Origin: Sphingobacterium lactis
GTDB lineage: Bacteria > Bacteroidota > Bacteroidia > Sphingobacteriales > Sphingobacteriaceae
Direction: 5' to 3'
Assembly (NCBI RefSeq): GCF_011046555.1
Contig: NZ_CP049246.1
Location: forward strand, 3,348,001-3,412,000
Length of the DNA: 64,000 bases
The position numbers and the translations under genes were made by a program. The notes beneath the pieces are model-generated. The model did not search any database. It had not been told where the DNA came from and saw only the letters and a program-made list of their open reading frames with translations. Shown in pieces: positions 50,985-60,905 of the stretch. Position 1 is the first letter of the stretch. Each line of letters starts with the position of its first letter.

Positions 50985-51866
50985 TTAATTCAGGTGGGGT
51001 TCTTCTTCCCTCTCATCCATCACCTCTTTCAACGCATTTGTACCGTTTATTGCCGCTGGAAAACCAGCATAAATGGTCATGAGCAACATAATTTCTTTTA
51101 TTTCTTCTGTAGTAATTCCAATGTTCAATGCTGCATGGATATGGAATTTCAATTGTGGCTTTGCGGTTCCCATTGCGGTTAAAGCGGAGATCGTCGCAAT
51201 CTGGCGGTACTTTTTACTTAAATTATCCCTTGAAAAAATATCTCCATAACCATATTCCAGGGTAAACTGCACCAATTCGGGGGAGAAATTAGCATACGCA
51301 TTTTTCAGTCTTTCAACCTGCAAGCTGTCCAATGCCGATAAGGCCTGTGTGCCTTTGGTTAGTCGGTCAGCATTATCGGTTTCGGAGGGTGGATTCCCAA
51401 TTTCATCCTGAATTCCACGGTGCCGCCTTTCCTCCAGAACCTCCTTGAGTGTATTCATCCCGTTGATGGTACTCGGAAAGCCTGAATAAACAGACATCTG
51501 TAAAATCACCTCCTTCACTTCGCTGATCGTGCTCCCCGTATTCAGCGCACCGTTGATATGTACTTTCAATTGTGGCTGGGCGGTACCCATAGCGGTCAAT
51601 ATTGCCACTACAGCGATTTCCTTTGTTTTCAGATCCAGTGTTTCCCTGGTATAGATATCGCCAAATGCGTATGCGACAATAAACTTTCCTAGATCAGGCG
51701 AAATATCCGCTAAACTTAGGATGACCTGTTCACCTGCTTCGCCATCAATCTCCTTGAGTTTTTCCCACCCCCTTTTATACCGTTGTGATTCCATGTTTTC
51801 TGGATTTGTTTGCGCGCCTGCAGGTAAACTACAGGCAATGAACGCAATAAGGACAGGTAATTTCAT
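50985..51866 (-). CDS. Exported protein with two carboxymuconolactone-decarboxylase domains
   Basis: 293 residues. Signal peptide MKLPVLIAFIACSLPAGAQ, then two homologous CMD domains: the first contains KTKEIAVVAILTAMGTAQPQ and HINGALNTG, the second YRQIATISALTAMGTAKPQL and HIHAALNIG. The CxxC of AhpD-type members is absent, so it is not a peroxidase partner of that kind; gamma-carboxymuconolactone-decarboxylase-like chemistry at the periplasm is possible. It is next to an AraC gene on the same strand, which may control it. Preceded by -7 box TAATTTTG. Confidence 0.88.
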   Translation of the reverse strand: MKLPVLIAFIACSLPAGAQTNPENMESQRYKRGWEKLKEIDGEAGEQVILSLADISPDLGKFIVAYAFGDIYTRETLDLKTKEIAVVAILTAMGTAQPQLKVHINGALNTGSTISEVKEVILQMSVYSGFPSTINGMNTLKEVLEERRHRGIQDEIGNPPSETDNADRLTKGTQALSALDSLQVERLKNAYANFSPELVQFTLEYGYGDIFSRDNLSKKYRQIATISALTAMGTAKPQLKFHIHAALNIGITTEEIKEIMLLMTIYAGFPAAINGTNALKEVMDEREEEPHLN

Positions 51867-51876
51867 TTTTTATGAA

Positions 51877-51884
51877 CAAAATTA
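51877..51884 (-). promoter_or_regulatory. -7 box TAATTTTG for the CMD protein
   Basis: Exact TAnnTTTG match 10 nt before the start codon in the 39-bp gap after the AraC gene; no clear -33 box. Confidence 0.35.
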
Positions 51885-51905
51885 CTTGGTGGAAACGCGA
51901 GATGG

Positions 51906-52697
51906 TTAGGACTTAATTGAATTTTTTAGGTACTTTTCCCGAAATGCAGAGGGCGAAATCTTGGCTTTATTTTTAAAAATCCGGGAGAAATAGGAAGTAT
52001 CCGCAAACCCTAACCGAAAGGCAATTTCTGAGGTATTCATAGCAGTGTATAACATCAACCTTTTTGCTTCCGTAATTCTCATGTCCAATTCCAGTTGTTT
52101 TGGCGATAAACCCGTTTCATCTTTACAGATTTGGTTCAACATTCGGGAGTCAATTCCCAATTCCGCTGCATATTGGTGGATGGCCAGATTTTTATCAAGA
52201 TTTTCAGCTATTAACCGCTTAATTTCTGAAAGGGTAGGATTCGAATTATTGACAGGTCCTGCATCAGTTTTGAGCAAGGACAGCAGGTAGGAAATTGCCT
52301 GCAACTGGTTATTCCCATTGACCATACGCTTGAAAACCTCTTCGATGAATAGCGTATCTTCCACTTTCAAATCAATGAATGGTGTTGAAAAATCGACATG
52401 GAATTGTTTGGCATCTGGAGCATCGATAAGTAGAAAATATCCGCAACTGTCAATGGAATAATGCCAGTTATGGATTTGATTCGGATTTATGGTGAAAATC
52501 CTGTTTGGCGTAATTTCATGTTCATCAAAGTCGATTACATTTATTCCCTCTCCTTTCGTGAACCAGACCAGGGAATAAAAATCGTGCCTATGGGGCCATG
52601 CAATGGTAGGATCAGGTGTATCCTCAAATACACCGGTAAAATAACCGACAGTTCGATCAGTGTTTGGAATAATATCGTCTATGGAATAATTTTTCAT
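51906..52697 (-). CDS. AraC-family transcriptional regulator
   Basis: 263 residues. The N-terminal cupin-like sensing domain has PHRHDFYSLVWFTKGEGIN and HNWHYSIDSCGYFLL. The C-terminal double HTH includes NLAIHQYAAELGIDSRMLNQ and SEIAFRLGFADTSYFSRIFK, the signature of the family. It lies 39 bp upstream of the CMD-domain gene on the same strand, a likely target. Confidence 0.95.
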   Translation of the reverse strand: MKNYSIDDIIPNTDRTVGYFTGVFEDTPDPTIAWPHRHDFYSLVWFTKGEGINVIDFDEHEITPNRIFTINPNQIHNWHYSIDSCGYFLLIDAPDAKQFHVDFSTPFIDLKVEDTLFIEEVFKRMVNGNNQLQAISYLLSLLKTDAGPVNNSNPTLSEIKRLIAENLDKNLAIHQYAAELGIDSRMLNQICKDETGLSPKQLELDMRITEAKRLMLYTAMNTSEIAFRLGFADTSYFSRIFKNKAKISPSAFREKYLKNSIKS

Positions 52698-53149
52698 TCA
52701 ACTATGCCCCCCTTAAAACATGATGCAATTCCAATTTTACATACCCCAATGTACCAATTAGTTTTTATCAATAAAGGATACTTTTAGTTATTACGCTGAA
52801 ATTGTGGTTATGCGGTTGGGTAAGGGCAGCAAGAATAAAAGAGGAAATGGGATACACCTTTGTGCTCTTTGAGCAATATTTCATGTAATTGGAATCAGCA
52901 TCTTTTCCTGTTGGAAATACTGCGGAACATACTGACAAATTTTGGTTTTCAATTTTCAAAAATAAAAAACGCTGAGTCCATAATTAATGTCCAAATGAAT
53001 TGACTTAATTACAAAGAGGGTATTATTCGCACCATATTAGGGATTTTGATTCTATTTTTTAAAATATTAGGTGCCCCGACAGAATGGGGTCAGTTTAGTT
53101 TTGTCGGATGCACCTGATAAAGTCTTTAAAATATTAAATGATCGGGACT
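52698..53149. other. 452-bp AT-rich spacer with one small mobile-like element
   Basis: Between the araC-like start and the lipoprotein stop. The only structure is the direct-repeat-flanked palindrome at 53058-53136. No promoter with good -33/-7 match for the AraC gene was found. Confidence 0.5.
53058..53136. repeat. Imperfect palindrome flanked by a 12-bp direct repeat
   Basis: TTTAAAATATTA at 53058-53069 and again at 53125-53136 flank 55 bp whose ends pair imperfectly (GGTGC-CCGACA / TGTCGG-GCACC). The layout is that of a tiny insertion with a 12-bp target duplication, or of a transcription end structure. Confidence 0.5.
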
Positions 53150-53974
53150 TTATAAATCATTATAGAGAAGTATAGGATTTATCGAATAGTAGATATCATC
53201 CTTTTGTAAAAAGGAATTGGCACTATAACCCGTTTCAAAAAGCGATAAATATATAGTATAAACATGTTTAGCATTAAAAGGAAGATGATTTCCCAAACCT
53301 AAACTACTAAAATAGGGCGTGTTTACCACATTCATTAATTGTTCGTTTGTATTAGAATCATAAAAACTAAGATAATAAATCTCAGCAGTTACGGGGGGCT
53401 CAATTTCCGCTCTTTTTACAATATTGAATTCTTCTTCTCCAATATTACGACCAACGTTTCTTATCGTGTCCACAGGAATATAAATATATCTACGACCTTG
53501 TTGGTAGCGTAAATTCATTACTATATTTATTTTCTCCTGAGGAAGAAACTCTTTGAGATAGTTGGCAATTTTAATTTTCATAAAGCCCTCGGGAGCTGCC
53601 TCTTCATCATCTTGTCCATTCGGATCTAATATAGCAATTGGATCATCTACGGTAGGTTGAAATAAGGTGAATTTTTCAACATTTGCCGTATCGATATTTA
53701 TTGTTTTTTCTAATAACACTTTCCCACTTCGGTTGTCATAAAACTCAAATCTACTTTCACCCTGTGGTACTCGAACACGTCCAGCAATACCTTGATGGAA
53801 ATCAATAGTATTTCCATTGTATTTTACCTTTAAATAGTCAGATATGGCTGTTTTACTTATGTCAAAGTGTACCTCTCCAAATGGAGTGATATTATCTTCG
53901 TAATCTAGCTTTTTACAGGAAAACATTGTTGTAAAAAGTGTAAGGATTAATATATAATTGATAAATCTTATCAT
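53150..53974 (-). CDS. Lipoprotein of unknown function downstream of the receptor locus
   Basis: 274 residues from ATG 53974 (MIRFINYILILTLFTTMFSC), lipobox MFSC followed by KK; the TTG three codons earlier is less likely. The rest is beta-strand rich (GEVHFDISKTAISDYLKVKY, RVRVPQGESRFEFYDNRSGK). No family recognised. It is the last gene on the minus strand after the TonB receptor and the beta-helix lipoprotein, about 115 bp behind, suggesting a shared surface role. Confidence 0.78.
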   Translation of the reverse strand: MIRFINYILILTLFTTMFSCKKLDYEDNITPFGEVHFDISKTAISDYLKVKYNGNTIDFHQGIAGRVRVPQGESRFEFYDNRSGKVLLEKTINIDTANVEKFTLFQPTVDDPIAILDPNGQDDEEAAPEGFMKIKIANYLKEFLPQEKINIVMNLRYQQGRRYIYIPVDTIRNVGRNIGEEEFNIVKRAEIEPPVTAEIYYLSFYDSNTNEQLMNVVNTPYFSSLGLGNHLPFNAKHVYTIYLSLFETGYSANSFLQKDDIYYSINPILLYNDL

Positions 53975-54088
53975 TGTTTCCAAAATAGCTTCTTTGTATT
54001 AATTTAAAGAAGAGTTTTAAGAAAACTGATCTCACTTTTCTTAAAACTCTTCAATTCAATCTAATGTTAATTGTTTTTTTGGATCTAA

Positions 54089-55609
54089 TTATTTACAACA
54101 AAAACCTGGTGCAAAATTAGTCCAGCCATAGGTCCAGAACGAAGATGGTGTGGAGGGGTCAACTACGTTAGGATCAAAAGCTCCTTTATAAGTTGCTGAT
54201 GTGCCATCAGCAGGAGAATCCAACTCTGGGATTAAGCCCGCTACATTATAAGTAGTTCCACAACTTAGGAATGGTGTTACTCCACCACCTAATTGCAAAT
54301 AACTGTTTGTAGTTGCATTTACACCTGTAACATTTCCTGCAGGAGTAGCTCCAAGAAAGATTGAAGCAGGTGTAAATCCGTGTACAACATTATTCGTAAA
54401 ACCTGATGCTGCTGCGATTGTAGCAGGACTCTCAAATAATGCAGCACTATTAGGGAATCCCCCAATAATAGATTTTTGGATATTTACGCCCGAACCTCTT
54501 CTCCAACGACTACCGTTTCTCAATTTCGGTGAACTAGTGTTATAGCCCAACAAAGTAAAGTTTCGGAGAACAGGGGCTGTTAGTGGAGTAGTACCTGTTC
54601 CTGTTCCATCATTATCCGATTCGATGCCATTAGAATCTGAGTTACCACTACTTGTACTGTTCGTAGTGCCTGGATCTTTCAAACCAATAGCATAATTAAT
54701 AGTACCTGTGTATCCAAAGTCAAAATCGAAATCATCATCATCAGTACCGATAGCCACCAAGTGATCCGCATTTACCGTACCGCCAAAGAACTCAAATGCG
54801 TCATCAGCAGAGTAGGATACCTGAATATGGGATAATGTGGTACCACTACCTACACCGCCTAAAGTAAGTCCATTGATTTCATTGTCTGGTGCCAATTTAT
54901 AGCCAGGAAATTCGATACGAACGTACTTTAGACTTCCGGAATTGTCGTTAGCGATATTGTTTCCTGAACCTCCGAAGGTAATATCCGTACCTGTTGGTTT
55001 AGGAATACCTTCGATACGAACGGCGGACTCACGATTTGTTGGAGCTTTACCCAAAAGTACAATACCACCGAAAGCACCTGCATTGCTACAACCAGTACCG
55101 CAGCCTCCTGCACTAGGCGAAGTAAAAACAATTGGTGCAGTCGCTGTACCATTAGCAATCAACTTCCCACCTTTGGCTACGACCAATACACCAGCTAAAT
55201 TCTGCGGACCGTAGGTGGGATCATTATAGGATTTGGTTCTACCCGTAATGATTGTTGTACCTGCCTCAATGGTCAACGTCTGACCTTCTTTCACGTAACC
55301 GACCCCGTTCAACTTCCACAGTTTATTCTTGGTCAACGTGGTAGCTGTGATGATGCCGTTTGCATCGACCGGAATAGAAACAGTATCTGCACAGGTTAAT
55401 GTTGCCAAGGTACCAGCTGAAGTGGCTTGTTCGTAGTTGGCTACTTCGACCGATTTCTTTTCACAACTCGTAACTCCCATTACAAGTCCAGAACCTATTA
55501 GACCCGCAGCCATTACAAACTTTGCTTGTTGTAATTTTCTTGCTGCCCAATTTTTTGCGCGACTTACTTTTTGTCGCACTACTGTTACGAAATTATTTTT
55601 TTTATCCAT
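54089..55609 (-). CDS. Large lipoprotein with beta-helix-like body and unusual N-terminus
   Basis: 506 residues from ATG 55609 (MDKKNNFVTVVRQKVSRAKN). A ~30-residue basic amphipathic stretch precedes the hydrophobic signal segment (FVMAAGLIGSGLVMGVTSC), which is long for a lipoprotein signal; the lipobox VTSC and EKK follow. The body alternates short strands and Gly/Asn turns (TIEAGTTIITGRTK, GKLIANGTATAPIVFTSPSA, GGIVLLGKAPTNRES), typical of right-handed beta-helix proteins, with a very Asp-rich loop (TDDDDFDFDFG) that may bind calcium or metal. It ends in Cys-Cys. Follows the TonB receptor. Confidence 0.8.
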   Translation of the reverse strand: MDKKNNFVTVVRQKVSRAKNWAARKLQQAKFVMAAGLIGSGLVMGVTSCEKKSVEVANYEQATSAGTLATLTCADTVSIPVDANGIITATTLTKNKLWKLNGVGYVKEGQTLTIEAGTTIITGRTKSYNDPTYGPQNLAGVLVVAKGGKLIANGTATAPIVFTSPSAGGCGTGCSNAGAFGGIVLLGKAPTNRESAVRIEGIPKPTGTDITFGGSGNNIANDNSGSLKYVRIEFPGYKLAPDNEINGLTLGGVGSGTTLSHIQVSYSADDAFEFFGGTVNADHLVAIGTDDDDFDFDFGYTGTINYAIGLKDPGTTNSTSSGNSDSNGIESDNDGTGTGTTPLTAPVLRNFTLLGYNTSSPKLRNGSRWRRGSGVNIQKSIIGGFPNSAALFESPATIAAASGFTNNVVHGFTPASIFLGATPAGNVTGVNATTNSYLQLGGGVTPFLSCGTTYNVAGLIPELDSPADGTSATYKGAFDPNVVDPSTPSSFWTYGWTNFAPGFCCK

Positions 55610-55759
55610 AACTTTGTCAATTAAAATGTTGTAAATTTTTTTTTCATATAGGGTGTTGAACATGTAATGTTCACGCCCTTTTTCATTCGGGTTAATTTGC
55701 CAGCACTATCTGTTTTGATCCTCCTTTCTTTTGATTGAACACTAACTAAAAATTTCTTA

Positions 55760-58700
55760 TTAAAAATTATAGGTGAATGATAATGTCATGTTTTTCCCCG
55801 TTTTTGCCCGATAGATTGCACGGTCTCCTTTTTCCGGTTCATAAGCTGTACTGTGGTTCGCTTTCAGTTTCCAACCTATGTGCTGCCCACTCTCACTTTT
55901 TATACTCTCGTATGCATCTGTATTTCTATAGAAGATGCTATACTCATCCAACAAGTTTCTGGCATTGAATTTAATCTCTGCTTTTCGCTTCCAGACGCGT
56001 GCACTTAATTGGATATCCAGCATATTTCGACCGTTCTCATATTCTATTAGCATCGGAGCTAAATTGATGGTGTTGCTCCGAGGACCGGACCGGTTGTAGG
56101 TCGCCGTGACACCAAAGATGGCATCCTGATAGGCCATACCTGCGTTTACAATCCACGGGGCCTGCCCGTACAGCGGCCGGTCAAGATTCGGCTCACGTTT
56201 TTGTTCAAAGTTATCCCCGGGCAGGGGTTGGGTTTGTGCTTCCACCATTGATTTCAATATTGTTCCGTTACCGAATAGTGTCAGATTGTGCAGCCAAGGC
56301 TTATCGGCGATAAAACCTAGGGATTTGCGGATCTCTATTTCGACACCATAGTTTTTTGCCGCGTATTGGTTCTGGAAACGATAATAACCATCCTGGGCGA
56401 ACACCAATTCAATCGGATCTTTCATTTTCTTATAAAATCCTGATACAGAAATAATTTCCCCGGCTGTTGGATAAAACTCAAACCGCAGATCAAAGTTGTC
56501 AACGATGGTGGACACCAACTGGCGACCTGATATATTGGCGTCCAGTTCATAATCATAGAAACCAAAGTAAGCTGTTTCCCTGAAATCGGGGCGAATGGCA
56601 GTTTTACTGTATGCCGCGCGTAAATTCATTTTTGAGGTTAGGCTATAGGTCAAGTTGACCGATGGCAGCAATCGCCAATCTTTCTCCCCGGTTGTGGAAA
56701 ATTCAGCCCAGTTGTCATCAATCTCGCCGAAATTACGTTTAATATATTCCTCCTGCCTGTTCGCTAAATTGTAATGTTCTGCTCTTACGCCATAGACAAG
56801 ACGCAGCTTTTCAAAGAAACGCTGGTCGAGCATAATATAGGGCGCATGTGTCCGCATGGTACCATCAAACGTGGGACCATTGATATCTTCTGCCCAATAA
56901 TAAGCCTGCCCTCGCCCTGCACCAACACGATCAGCAGATAGTAAATCGGCATACCGTCCCTCGATCGGGTTGTTGTTATCTGAGAAACTGGTATAGGGAA
57001 TCACTTTGGTTATGCGCAGGGTACGGTGTTTGTCCCACCCGCTATAGCCGATCTTGGCCGTATTTTTTATCGAGGTTCCCAACATAAAATCCTTGGTGAA
57101 AAACACGCCCCAATTATAATCGGTCTCTTTCACATCCGTCCACATCCGGTAATCATAATTATCACCCAGCTCAGCCGGAGTATAAATATTTGGTCTCTGG
57201 AAATAGTCCACCCCTCCAATTGAAGCTGAAAGCATGTATTTTAACCGGCGCTGATCCTGCACCTGCTGCCCGATACGGGTCAGCCCTAAGGTGTAGCCCA
57301 TCTTGATACCACCTTGGCCCAACAGGTTTTCCCCTTCCAGTTTGTGCTGCAACACCCACGTTACCTGGGGGTCCTGAAATTGTTCACGGAATTTGATTGG
57401 ATTGCTTGTGCCGTAAGCGATGCGGATTGCTTCATTGAAATTATCATCCAAGATACGGGAGTACATGTTTTTCAGGGCAACCTTAAAAGTTCTACCCTGT
57501 AATCCTAAATTCAATGCCGCGCCAATGGTGCTATTGAAACGATACGATAGACCTGGACCATTTTCGGTACTGTCCATGTAATTCACCGTAGTTTCGGCGT
57601 AGGCTCCCCTTACATTATTGAATTTGACAATCGACTGTTGATTACGGTATATCGCTCCTCCGGAGAAACCAAAACGGAGTTCGTTATTAAGATCGTAAAC
57701 TCTCCCTAGCGCAAAACGGCCGTTTTGAAATGGTACTGCTTTATATCGGCTCACGATGAGGCCGTTAGGATCAATCCTTTTGCTTTGTGCAATGGCATCA
57801 AAGCTGGTGTAGGCCACGCCCGACCCCGGAATAAGTTCCAGATCTTGTGGCATATTTGCTGGATAATCACCATTTGGACCAAGTGGAGGGGTATTTACAC
57901 CGGTACGCCAGTACCAGGATTGCAAGCCCTCAGGCTCCTTACGTTTCGAATTGTTCAGCGCAAAGTAGTCTCCTCCTACCCGTTCGCCGAGCATCAAAAA
58001 GTCTTTACCTGTACTCTGTGTATTCAAACCCGACCCGATGGAGATCATCGTAAAGTTTTCCGCCGGTATATCCATCGTATTGACTGAAACCTGTCCGCCA
58101 CTGAACTCCGCCGGCATATCCGGTGTTGCGGTCTTGTTGACCACGACATTGCTCACCAGCTCCTGGGGAATCACATCAAAGGAAAAATTACGGCGGTTCA
58201 TGTTTGTACTCGGAAGCGTTACGCCATCGATCATCGCTTGATTGTATCGATCGCTCAATCCGCGAACCACCACATATTTGTTATTTACGGTGGTCACGCC
58301 GCTTACCCTTTTCAATACCTGCCCCAAGTTATTGTCGGGTGTACGGGCAATCTGCTCGGAAGAGATACCGTCCGTCACCGATGCTGCATTTTTCTGTTGG
58401 ACATATAATCCTGCAGTACTTTCCTTTTTGAAGCTTCCCGTCACGACCACCTGCTCCAGGGCGCTGGTTTTCGGATTCATGACGATATTGAGCGATGTCA
58501 ACTGTCCGGATTTGACTTCGACCTGCGTCACGCGCTTGGTCTGGTAGGCCAGGTAGCTGACCTCTACCGTATAGCTACCCGGCATGAGGGTCAAGCTATA
58601 GGATCCGTCCACACTGCTCTGCATCGCCTGATTGTTCTGGATTATTTTTACTGTGGCGCCGATCAGGACCTCGCCGCGGTCATCAATGATCTTGCCACCG

Positions 58701-59125
58701 ATACGTCCCGGTTGCTGACGCGCTGCAACCGCCGTTTTTACGGATGCCTGTTTCTGTTCTCTAGGTTTAGCGTACTTCACTGCTACATTTTTACCCTTGA
58801 CAGTGAAGTCGAAGCCTTTGCGGTCCAAGGCTGCAAGAACCTCACCCAATGTTTTCTTTTCGTAACGGATGTCTTCCACGATGACCTGTCCGATGGAAGT
58901 ACCATAATAGAATTCATAACCTGTTTGTTTGTTCAGTTCTCCGAACAGCGATGCGGCATTGACCTTCGTACGGACGATGTTGACCGGCGACCCTAACTTA
59001 CTGTATGCCTGCGCGTAGAGGGTTGAGGAGGCCAGCAAGAGCAGCACGTACATGATGCTTGGCTTAAATAGGTTTTGGACAGTATTTTTTAATATACCCG
59101 TTAGGATAAGTACATAGAATTGCAT
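55760..59125 (-). CDS. TonB-dependent receptor with STN signalling domain
   Basis: 1121 residues. Signal region (MYVLLLLASSTLYAQ) then an STN domain (~45-120; LFGELNKQTGYEFYYGTSIG), which contacts the anti-sigma factor; a carboxypeptidase-like beta domain (~138-225, GGKIIDDRGEVLIGATVKII); plug (~245-350, QIARTPDNNLGQVLKRVSGV, MNRRNFSFDVIPQELVSNVV); and the barrel to the terminal FTYNF. The FecR and ECF sigma genes upstream fit the Fec-type surface-signalling circuit. No siderophore or sugar gene is near, so the ligand is unknown. Confidence 0.95.
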   Translation of the reverse strand: MQFYVLILTGILKNTVQNLFKPSIMYVLLLLASSTLYAQAYSKLGSPVNIVRTKVNAASLFGELNKQTGYEFYYGTSIGQVIVEDIRYEKKTLGEVLAALDRKGFDFTVKGKNVAVKYAKPREQKQASVKTAVAARQQPGRIGGKIIDDRGEVLIGATVKIIQNNQAMQSSVDGSYSLTLMPGSYTVEVSYLAYQTKRVTQVEVKSGQLTSLNIVMNPKTSALEQVVVTGSFKKESTAGLYVQQKNAASVTDGISSEQIARTPDNNLGQVLKRVSGVTTVNNKYVVVRGLSDRYNQAMIDGVTLPSTNMNRRNFSFDVIPQELVSNVVVNKTATPDMPAEFSGGQVSVNTMDIPAENFTMISIGSGLNTQSTGKDFLMLGERVGGDYFALNNSKRKEPEGLQSWYWRTGVNTPPLGPNGDYPANMPQDLELIPGSGVAYTSFDAIAQSKRIDPNGLIVSRYKAVPFQNGRFALGRVYDLNNELRFGFSGGAIYRNQQSIVKFNNVRGAYAETTVNYMDSTENGPGLSYRFNSTIGAALNLGLQGRTFKVALKNMYSRILDDNFNEAIRIAYGTSNPIKFREQFQDPQVTWVLQHKLEGENLLGQGGIKMGYTLGLTRIGQQVQDQRRLKYMLSASIGGVDYFQRPNIYTPAELGDNYDYRMWTDVKETDYNWGVFFTKDFMLGTSIKNTAKIGYSGWDKHRTLRITKVIPYTSFSDNNNPIEGRYADLLSADRVGAGRGQAYYWAEDINGPTFDGTMRTHAPYIMLDQRFFEKLRLVYGVRAEHYNLANRQEEYIKRNFGEIDDNWAEFSTTGEKDWRLLPSVNLTYSLTSKMNLRAAYSKTAIRPDFRETAYFGFYDYELDANISGRQLVSTIVDNFDLRFEFYPTAGEIISVSGFYKKMKDPIELVFAQDGYYRFQNQYAAKNYGVEIEIRKSLGFIADKPWLHNLTLFGNGTILKSMVEAQTQPLPGDNFEQKREPNLDRPLYGQAPWIVNAGMAYQDAIFGVTATYNRSGPRSNTINLAPMLIEYENGRNMLDIQLSARVWKRKAEIKFNARNLLDEYSIFYRNTDAYESIKSESGQHIGWKLKANHSTAYEPEKGDRAIYRAKTGKNMTLSFTYNF

Positions 59126-59250
59126 ATTTTCGTAAGGTTTTTACAAATTTTTGTTTTTAAAAATCAAGATTTATCAATGCGGTCCATCCGCTTTTTTAGA
59201 GTGCCGTTTTTGCCGAACGGCACTTTTCTGTTGTAAGCTATCGTTGTTTT

Positions 59251-60240
59251 TTATCTATTGCTCTGCATAATTTTATAAGTTAAACTGTCTGTTTTGGTAA
59301 ATTTTAGATCATAAGTATTGGAAAGGATAAAGAATATGTCCTCGATCTTCTTATCCTTGAAATTTCCGTTGATATTTTCCAATTCGGTGTTTTTTCGGTC
59401 CGTTAAAATGGAGATCCCATACCATACACCGATCCTGTACAAGGCTTCTTCGAACGGTACGTCCTTGAAGTCCAACCCCTTTGCAATTGGATTTCCGTAA
59501 TCATGGTTAAAGTCACTCAAAATCACCTTGCCAGCCACAAATTCAAAGGCCTTGCCCGGCGTCAGTTTTACAGGCGCTAGGTTTGTCCCTTCATTTACAG
59601 ATGCTACGGCTACTTGTCCGGTGTAGAGGTTCACCTTTTCACGCTTCAGGAACGGATCATACTGAACCGTAAAAGAAGTCCCCAATGCGGTGGTCTGTAA
59701 TTCACCGGACACCACCCGGAATGGATGCTGCGGATCCTTCACCACCTCAAAGAACGCTTCCCCTTTGTCCAGAAATATCTTGCGTTCCTCTTTAGCATAT
59801 GCTTCTGGGTAGCGCAGTACAGTTCCCGGAGAAAGCGTTGCAATTGAACTGTCTGGTAGGACTAAGGTCTTTACTTCCCCTTGAGCCGCCTCAATGGTGA
59901 CATAGGTAGCATCGTCGGTAAAGAAAAGACGTGTGCTCGATTTGCTGAAGCCAAAATACACCAGGAAGATGGCGGCCATGGAAGCTGCGACGAGGTACAT
60001 TGTGCGGATCTGCTTCTTGTAGCTTATTCTCCCGTTAAATGATTTTTTATAACGTGCCAGCGATGCTTCCATTTCAGGAGTTGTCTCCACATCTTCGGAC
60101 ATATCCAGTTCAGAAGCACGGTCATCAGCATATTCCGTCTCCCCCTGTTCGTTCATGCGCCATAGCTCCATCTTTTCCGCTTGGGAAAGGGATCCGTTTT
60201 CAAATTTATTTAGCAGTTCTTTTCTTCTATTATTGTCCAT
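59251..60240 (-). CDS. FecR-family anti-sigma factor
   Basis: 329 residues from ATG 60240 (MDNNRRKELLNKFENGSLSQ). The cytoplasmic part binds the ECF sigma factor; one transmembrane helix at ~80-100 (TMYLVAASMAAIFLVYFGF); periplasmic FecR domain (AAQGEVKTLVLPDSSIATLS, then FFEVVKDPQHPFRV); and C-terminal DUF4974 (DVPFEEALYRIGVWYGISIL). It receives the signal from the STN domain of the receptor encoded 125 bp downstream. Confidence 0.95.
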   Translation of the reverse strand: MDNNRRKELLNKFENGSLSQAEKMELWRMNEQGETEYADDRASELDMSEDVETTPEMEASLARYKKSFNGRISYKKQIRTMYLVAASMAAIFLVYFGFSKSSTRLFFTDDATYVTIEAAQGEVKTLVLPDSSIATLSPGTVLRYPEAYAKEERKIFLDKGEAFFEVVKDPQHPFRVVSGELQTTALGTSFTVQYDPFLKREKVNLYTGQVAVASVNEGTNLAPVKLTPGKAFEFVAGKVILSDFNHDYGNPIAKGLDFKDVPFEEALYRIGVWYGISILTDRKNTELENINGNFKDKKIEDIFFILSNTYDLKFTKTDSLTYKIMQSNR

Positions 60241-60905
60241 CTTCAATTTCTAATTCGTAGCCCCGATACGTGTTTGACTTTCGTTGTGGGCTTCTATTTA
60301 TATAGACTGAAAAAACGAGGGTCAAGGTCTGCTTGAAATGTCATGCCTTTTTTAGGGATGGCATTTTTTTAGAAAAAAATGGAAATGGAGAGGAATGGGA
60401 GTTTAGCAAATTTTATTTTTATCGAACTGATATTCAATGATTTGATTATTAAAAAACACATTTTAAGTCCTTAATTTTTGGGTAAAATCTGCTATATTAA
60501 CTTTCTGTAAAACATGTTAAGTTTTCATGAACTCGTATTTTTCTAATGATTTTCGCTCGGTCCAACTATCTTCCGTCAGGTCGTTCAGTCTCCTTTTTTA
60601 GCCAATGCATCTTCCATACCTTACGGAAGAAGTGACCCTTCTGCTACCCTTGCGATTGCTTACCTTCAGATACTTCACGAATTGCTAAATCTGTTTATAG
60701 GATACTTGGGTAACATCGCACCCCAGCTACACGCCATGTGCAGAAAGACCTTGTTGCCTAGTTGTAAAAAGTTCTGTAGGAAAACCGATATTTATAGGTA
60801 ATGGGGCGATTGGGGAAATCACCGGTTGTTATCGGAGCATGTTAGGCGGAGGACGGTCATTTTTTGATGCCCTACCTCTATAGCCAATGGGTATATGGAG
60901 ATTCC
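60241..60905. other. 665-bp spacer between fecR and the sigma gene
   Basis: No convincing open frame, tRNA, terminator or -33/-7 promoter was recognised on either strand. Its length is unusual because sigma and fecR genes are normally adjacent. Separate promoters for the two genes are implied but not found. Confidence 0.4.
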
